Assembly (NCBI GenBank): GCA_030628805.1
Contig: DAOVQG010000241.1
Span: 1-7,342, forward strand
Source: JAGMDK01 sp023128695
GTDB lineage: Bacteria; Planctomycetota; Phycisphaerae; UBA1845; Fen-1342
DNA length: 7,342 bases
Reading direction: 5' to 3'
The position numbers and the translations under genes are program-made. The notes beneath the pieces are model-generated. The model ran no database searches. It had not been told where the DNA came from and saw nothing but the letters and a program-made list of their open reading frames with translations. The number at the start of each line of letters is the position of its first letter. Position 1 is the first letter of the stretch. Below, piece after piece: positions 4,986 to 7,342 of this stretch.

Positions 4986-6266
4986 ATGGCAGTATTTCAC
5001 CTCATCGTTACTCTTCTCATGACGCTGGCAGTCGCGGTCCCCGTCTTGGCTGTCGATCCACCCGCAACACAGCCTGCGATGGTGGACAAACTGTGCTCAG
5101 CCGTTGAAAGTCTTTCGTCCCTGGCAATGACCGTGCAAGTCCGCCAGGAGGAAGAGGGCCAGCACATTGATACATCGCGCCCTCCTGGAAACCGCTCCGT
5201 CAGAATCGAAGTCCTCATGGCCGAGGGCGGACGCTTCCGCGAGGAGGCCTACGAAGCCGGCGTGCTCTTCGCCGCGCTGGTCAGCGACGGCAAGACGCTG
5301 ACCGAGTACGACGCGAAGCAGCAGCGCTGGACACGCTACCCGCTGTCGTGGCGTGGGAGATACGACGTTAATGGACTCCTGCTGGTCAAGGACCAGCGAC
5401 TGGCGTGGTGTGATGAATCCTGGGTAGATGACGACAGTCCCTATTCTTGGTGGTTAACAGGGGTGTTTCAGAAAGCCAACTGGAAAGTAGGAGATGGGGA
5501 CACAGAAAACATCGACGGCAAGAAGTGCTACGTGTTCTCGGCCGAGAAACGCATGGCGAACGGCCCTGCCACGCTCACGTACACAGCAAGCCTCGCATTT
5601 GACTGCGCTACGTACTTGCCTGTGCGCATGGAAACGCTCATTAGCGTTTCACTTGAGAACGGACTAGTGATCGCCAAGTCGGCCGACAGGTACTCGTACG
5701 ACAACGTGCGGGCAAACGCCGAGGTCGCGTCGGGCGCGTTCCAATTCGGGGCACCGGCCGAAGCTCAATTGGTTGACGCGGAATCGTTGCGCCCCAAACC
5801 ATCGCCACTCGTGGGACACGCTGTCCCGGACGTCGAATTCGGGATGACGGACGGCACCAAGGTTGCGCTGTCGCAGTACCGGGGCAAAGCTGCGGTCTTG
5901 CTCGTTTTCTGGGCGACATGGTGCCTACCGTGCAAAGAGGAGCTGGCGGTGCTTCCAAAACTGCGTGGGGAGTTCCCTGAGCAGGAACTGCCAATCATCG
6001 CGGTAAACAGCGACAGGGACGGACGAACGGCCTGCGGCTTTCTTAAGAAACACCCGTTGCCGTTCCCAGTTGCGTTGGACTCCAACAACGAGGTTGGCTC
6101 CAGATTCCATGTCAAGGCACTGCCGACAACCGTCCTGCTCGACATGAACGGAACCGTTGTCGAAACGTGGACGGGTTGGGGTGGCGCAGATGGCTTGGAC
6201 AAGATCCGCACCGTACTGAGGAGCCTGAGGAAGACAACAGACGAGCATGAGAACCGCCAGCCTTGA
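4986..6266 (+). CDS. Exported LolA-like domain fused to TlpA-type thioredoxin
   Basis: This 426-residue extracytoplasmic protein has a signal peptide at 1-22 (hydrophobic core, cleavage after VLA). Residues about 30-260 resemble the beta-rich LolA/LppX lipoprotein-sorting fold (DUF2092-type). Residues about 270-420 are a TlpA/redoxin domain: FWATWCLPCKEE with active-site C313 and C316, and a cis-proline P380 in ALPTTVLLD. It should reduce or rearrange disulfides outside the cytoplasm. The LolA-like part may bind a lipid or a protein client. Both flanking genes encode cysteine-rich products, which suggests they are its substrates. ATG 4986 has AAAGGA at 4974-4979, 6 nt upstream. The in-frame GTG 4971 would add a lysine to the signal n-region and is a real alternative. 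The 3' end overlaps the next gene by 20 bp. Confidence 0.9.
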   Translation: MAVFHLIVTLLMTLAVAVPVLAVDPPATQPAMVDKLCSAVESLSSLAMTVQVRQEEEGQHIDTSRPPGNRSVRIEVLMAEGGRFREEAYEAGVLFAALVSDGKTLTEYDAKQQRWTRYPLSWRGRYDVNGLLLVKDQRLAWCDESWVDDDSPYSWWLTGVFQKANWKVGDGDTENIDGKKCYVFSAEKRMANGPATLTYTASLAFDCATYLPVRMETLISVSLENGLVIAKSADRYSYDNVRANAEVASGAFQFGAPAEAQLVDAESLRPKPSPLVGHAVPDVEFGMTDGTKVALSQYRGKAAVLLVFWATWCLPCKEELAVLPKLRGEFPEQELPIIAVNSDRDGRTACGFLKKHPLPFPVALDSNNEVGSRFHVKALPTTVLLDMNGTVVETWTGWGGADGLDKIRTVLRSLRKTTDEHENRQP

Positions 6267-6486
6267 GTGCGAGGGTTCCATCAGAGCAGCTTCCCGCCGG
6301 TCGGGCGCATGGATCATCGGATGCTGGTTTCACGGGAACCGCTGGGCATGCTATGCCACCTGTTTCTCGATGGACTGCAACGAGTGCTACCAAAGATGCC
6401 TAAACTGCCAGCCAAGCAATCCCTGCCACTCTTGTGACCCATGCGGCCTGAGCTGGATCTTGTGCCACATATTCGGCGAATGCTAG
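6247..6486 (+). CDS. Small cysteine-rich protein (13 Cys in 79 residues)
   Basis: Twelve of the 13 cysteines lie in the last 54 residues, at 26, 35, 39, 44, 47, 51, 54, 60, 63, 66, 73 and 79. The spacing includes CxxC at 44-47 and 51-54 and the double CxxCxxC at 60-66. The protein ends on cysteine. There is no known domain. Such spacing can bind zinc or iron-sulfur clusters or form disulfides; twelve cysteines would allow six. No clear signal peptide is seen: the N-terminus has R2, R13, R17 and R18 and only a short hydrophobic patch (about 21-28), so export is uncertain and the start may be misplaced. ATG 6247 lies inside the thioredoxin gene, 20 bp from its end, with no Shine-Dalgarno sequence, so translational coupling is likely. 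Most cysteines use TGC, as GC-rich coding sequence would. Confidence 0.7.
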   Translation: MRTASLECEGSIRAASRRSGAWIIGCWFHGNRWACYATCFSMDCNECYQRCLNCQPSNPCHSCDPCGLSWILCHIFGEC

Positions 6487-6511
6487 GCGTCGATGATATG
6501 GGAGTAGAATC

Positions 6512-7342
6512 ATGCTTGTTCGAAAAACGATGGCACAAACAGTTGTCACCCTCGTCCCGGTAATGTGGATGGCCGGCTGTGGAAGCGGCTTTATCCTGCC
6601 GGCTCAGCCGGAGTTGCCGGCGTCGCTGGACTGGCTCCTGGAGCACCAGGAGGAGTTTTGGTTTGCAGAGCTCCAGCAGCCTCCCGCGGTTGATGGCGCG
6701 GCTGGAGTCGATTTCGCCGATCAGCTATCCGGCTGTTGGGGAATGGCCCGTCCGGCTGGCGGCGAGATTCCCGTACCGCACTGGCAGGCATATAAGTTCG
6801 ACTCGCACAAGAAGGAATTCGTGCTGTGGATCATGGAGGACCCCTTTGGGCTACGCTTGTTCCAGATCGTGATCCTAGAAAGCGGCACGTACGAGGTTGT
6901 GCAAGAAGGCGACACGCCCGCGATTCGGTTCGTGACAACTGAGTGCTGGGTGAGCAACCCGGAGACGGGGCAGCTTGTGGAAGAGCACCTGTTCGAAGGA
7001 CCAGAGGTAGGGGAAACGCCCGCGGTACTGGACGCTGGCTCGCTGTACCTGGAAGTGGGCGGATCCGCCGACTCGGTGTGGTGGCAAGGTTGGATCGGTG
7101 TTGCCGCATGCCTTGCAGTTGCTGCTGTAGCCTGGGTAGCTACTGATATGCTCATCTGCAAGGATCAGCAGAAAACTAGGGATCACAACGCCTTAATTGA
7201 GGCCTCCTCAGCAGAATTCGTGGGTGAAATGGCACCCGCGTATCGACACAAGTCATGCTGGCTACGATGCTTACGGCGTCCGGACCACGTGTTTGGTTCT
7301 AACGCCCAGTTTTTCGCTCCCGTTTGGGCCGTGCTGACTGTC
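6512..7342 (+). CDS. Lipoprotein with C-terminal membrane helix, partial at 3' end
   Basis: The frame runs 277 codons from ATG 6512 to the window end with no stop, so the gene is cut by the edge. GGGAG at 6500-6504, 7 nt upstream, supports the start. The N-terminus (R4, K5, hydrophobic stretch, M-A-G-C23) is a lipoprotein signal; lipid would attach to C23, and G24 favours outer-membrane sorting. Residues about 70-185 are strand-rich with LSGCW (72-76), YKFD (94-97) and a later TYEV. This is weakly like the GxW start of lipocalin-like domains. Residues about 194-211 form a hydrophobic, alanine/valine-rich membrane helix, followed by a polar tail. A lipoprotein with a second helix is unusual. 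It starts 25 bp after the small cysteine-rich gene, so one operon is likely. Family not recognised. Confidence 0.82.
   Translation, partial: MLVRKTMAQTVVTLVPVMWMAGCGSGFILPAQPELPASLDWLLEHQEEFWFAELQQPPAVDGAAGVDFADQLSGCWGMARPAGGEIPVPHWQAYKFDSHKKEFVLWIMEDPFGLRLFQIVILESGTYEVVQEGDTPAIRFVTTECWVSNPETGQLVEEHLFEGPEVGETPAVLDAGSLYLEVGGSADSVWWQGWIGVAACLAVAAVAWVATDMLICKDQQKTRDHNALIEASSAEFVGEMAPAYRHKSCWLRCLRRPDHVFGSNAQFFAPVWAVLTV

Noticed and set aside
6721..7161. 146-codon minus-strand frame near the right end
   Set aside because: The plus strand carries a ribosome-binding site, a lipoprotein signal and 277 uninterrupted codons over the same region.
1..7342. CRISPR array, tRNA, rRNA or transposase
   Set aside because: No regularly spaced direct repeats, cloverleaf sequences, rRNA cores or recombinase motifs were seen.

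Overview
This GC-rich bacterial window probably comes from a planctomycete-like organism, possibly of the Phycisphaerae type. That is a low-confidence inference. It rests on the base composition, the strong GC hairpins between genes, the LolA-like/TlpA fusion and the small cysteine-rich exported proteins. No rRNA, tRNA, CRISPR array, integrase or transposase is visible.

Left part (1-2260, + strand). The window opens with a composite palindromic element (1-118): two 18-bp palindromes in opposite orientation around a 21-bp perfect hairpin. A non-coding leader follows. Next come a response regulator/diguanylate cyclase (REC-GGDEF, 436-1491) and surE (1466-2260), which overlap by 26 bp. The REC-GGDEF protein keeps its phospho-acceptor, its GGEEF active site and its c-di-GMP inhibitory site. 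surE has no Shine-Dalgarno sequence, but a perfect TATAAT lies 7 bp before its ATG, so it may be transcribed without a leader.

Middle (2295-3995). A convergent minus-strand gene encodes a GNAT-fold protein. Two of its motifs resemble the catalytic motifs of malonyl-CoA decarboxylase. About 725 bp with no convincing gene follow. They hold several hairpins, a perfect ribosome-binding site ahead of a two-codon ORF with a possible SD-sequestering structure, and a textbook G-quadruplex run.

Right part (3996-7342, + strand). Four co-directional genes follow: (i) a secreted protein ending in an 8-cysteine module; (ii) an exported LolA-like domain fused to a TlpA-type thioredoxin with WCLPC; (iii) a 79-residue protein with 13 cysteines whose start overlaps the thioredoxin gene; (iv) a lipoprotein with a possible lipocalin-like domain and a C-terminal membrane helix, cut off by the window end. 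The proposal is that this is an undescribed cassette making disulfide-rich or metal-binding extracytoplasmic peptides with its own thiol-disulfide enzyme and an envelope partner. The gene calls, cysteine patterns and gene order are read from sequence. The joint function is inference.
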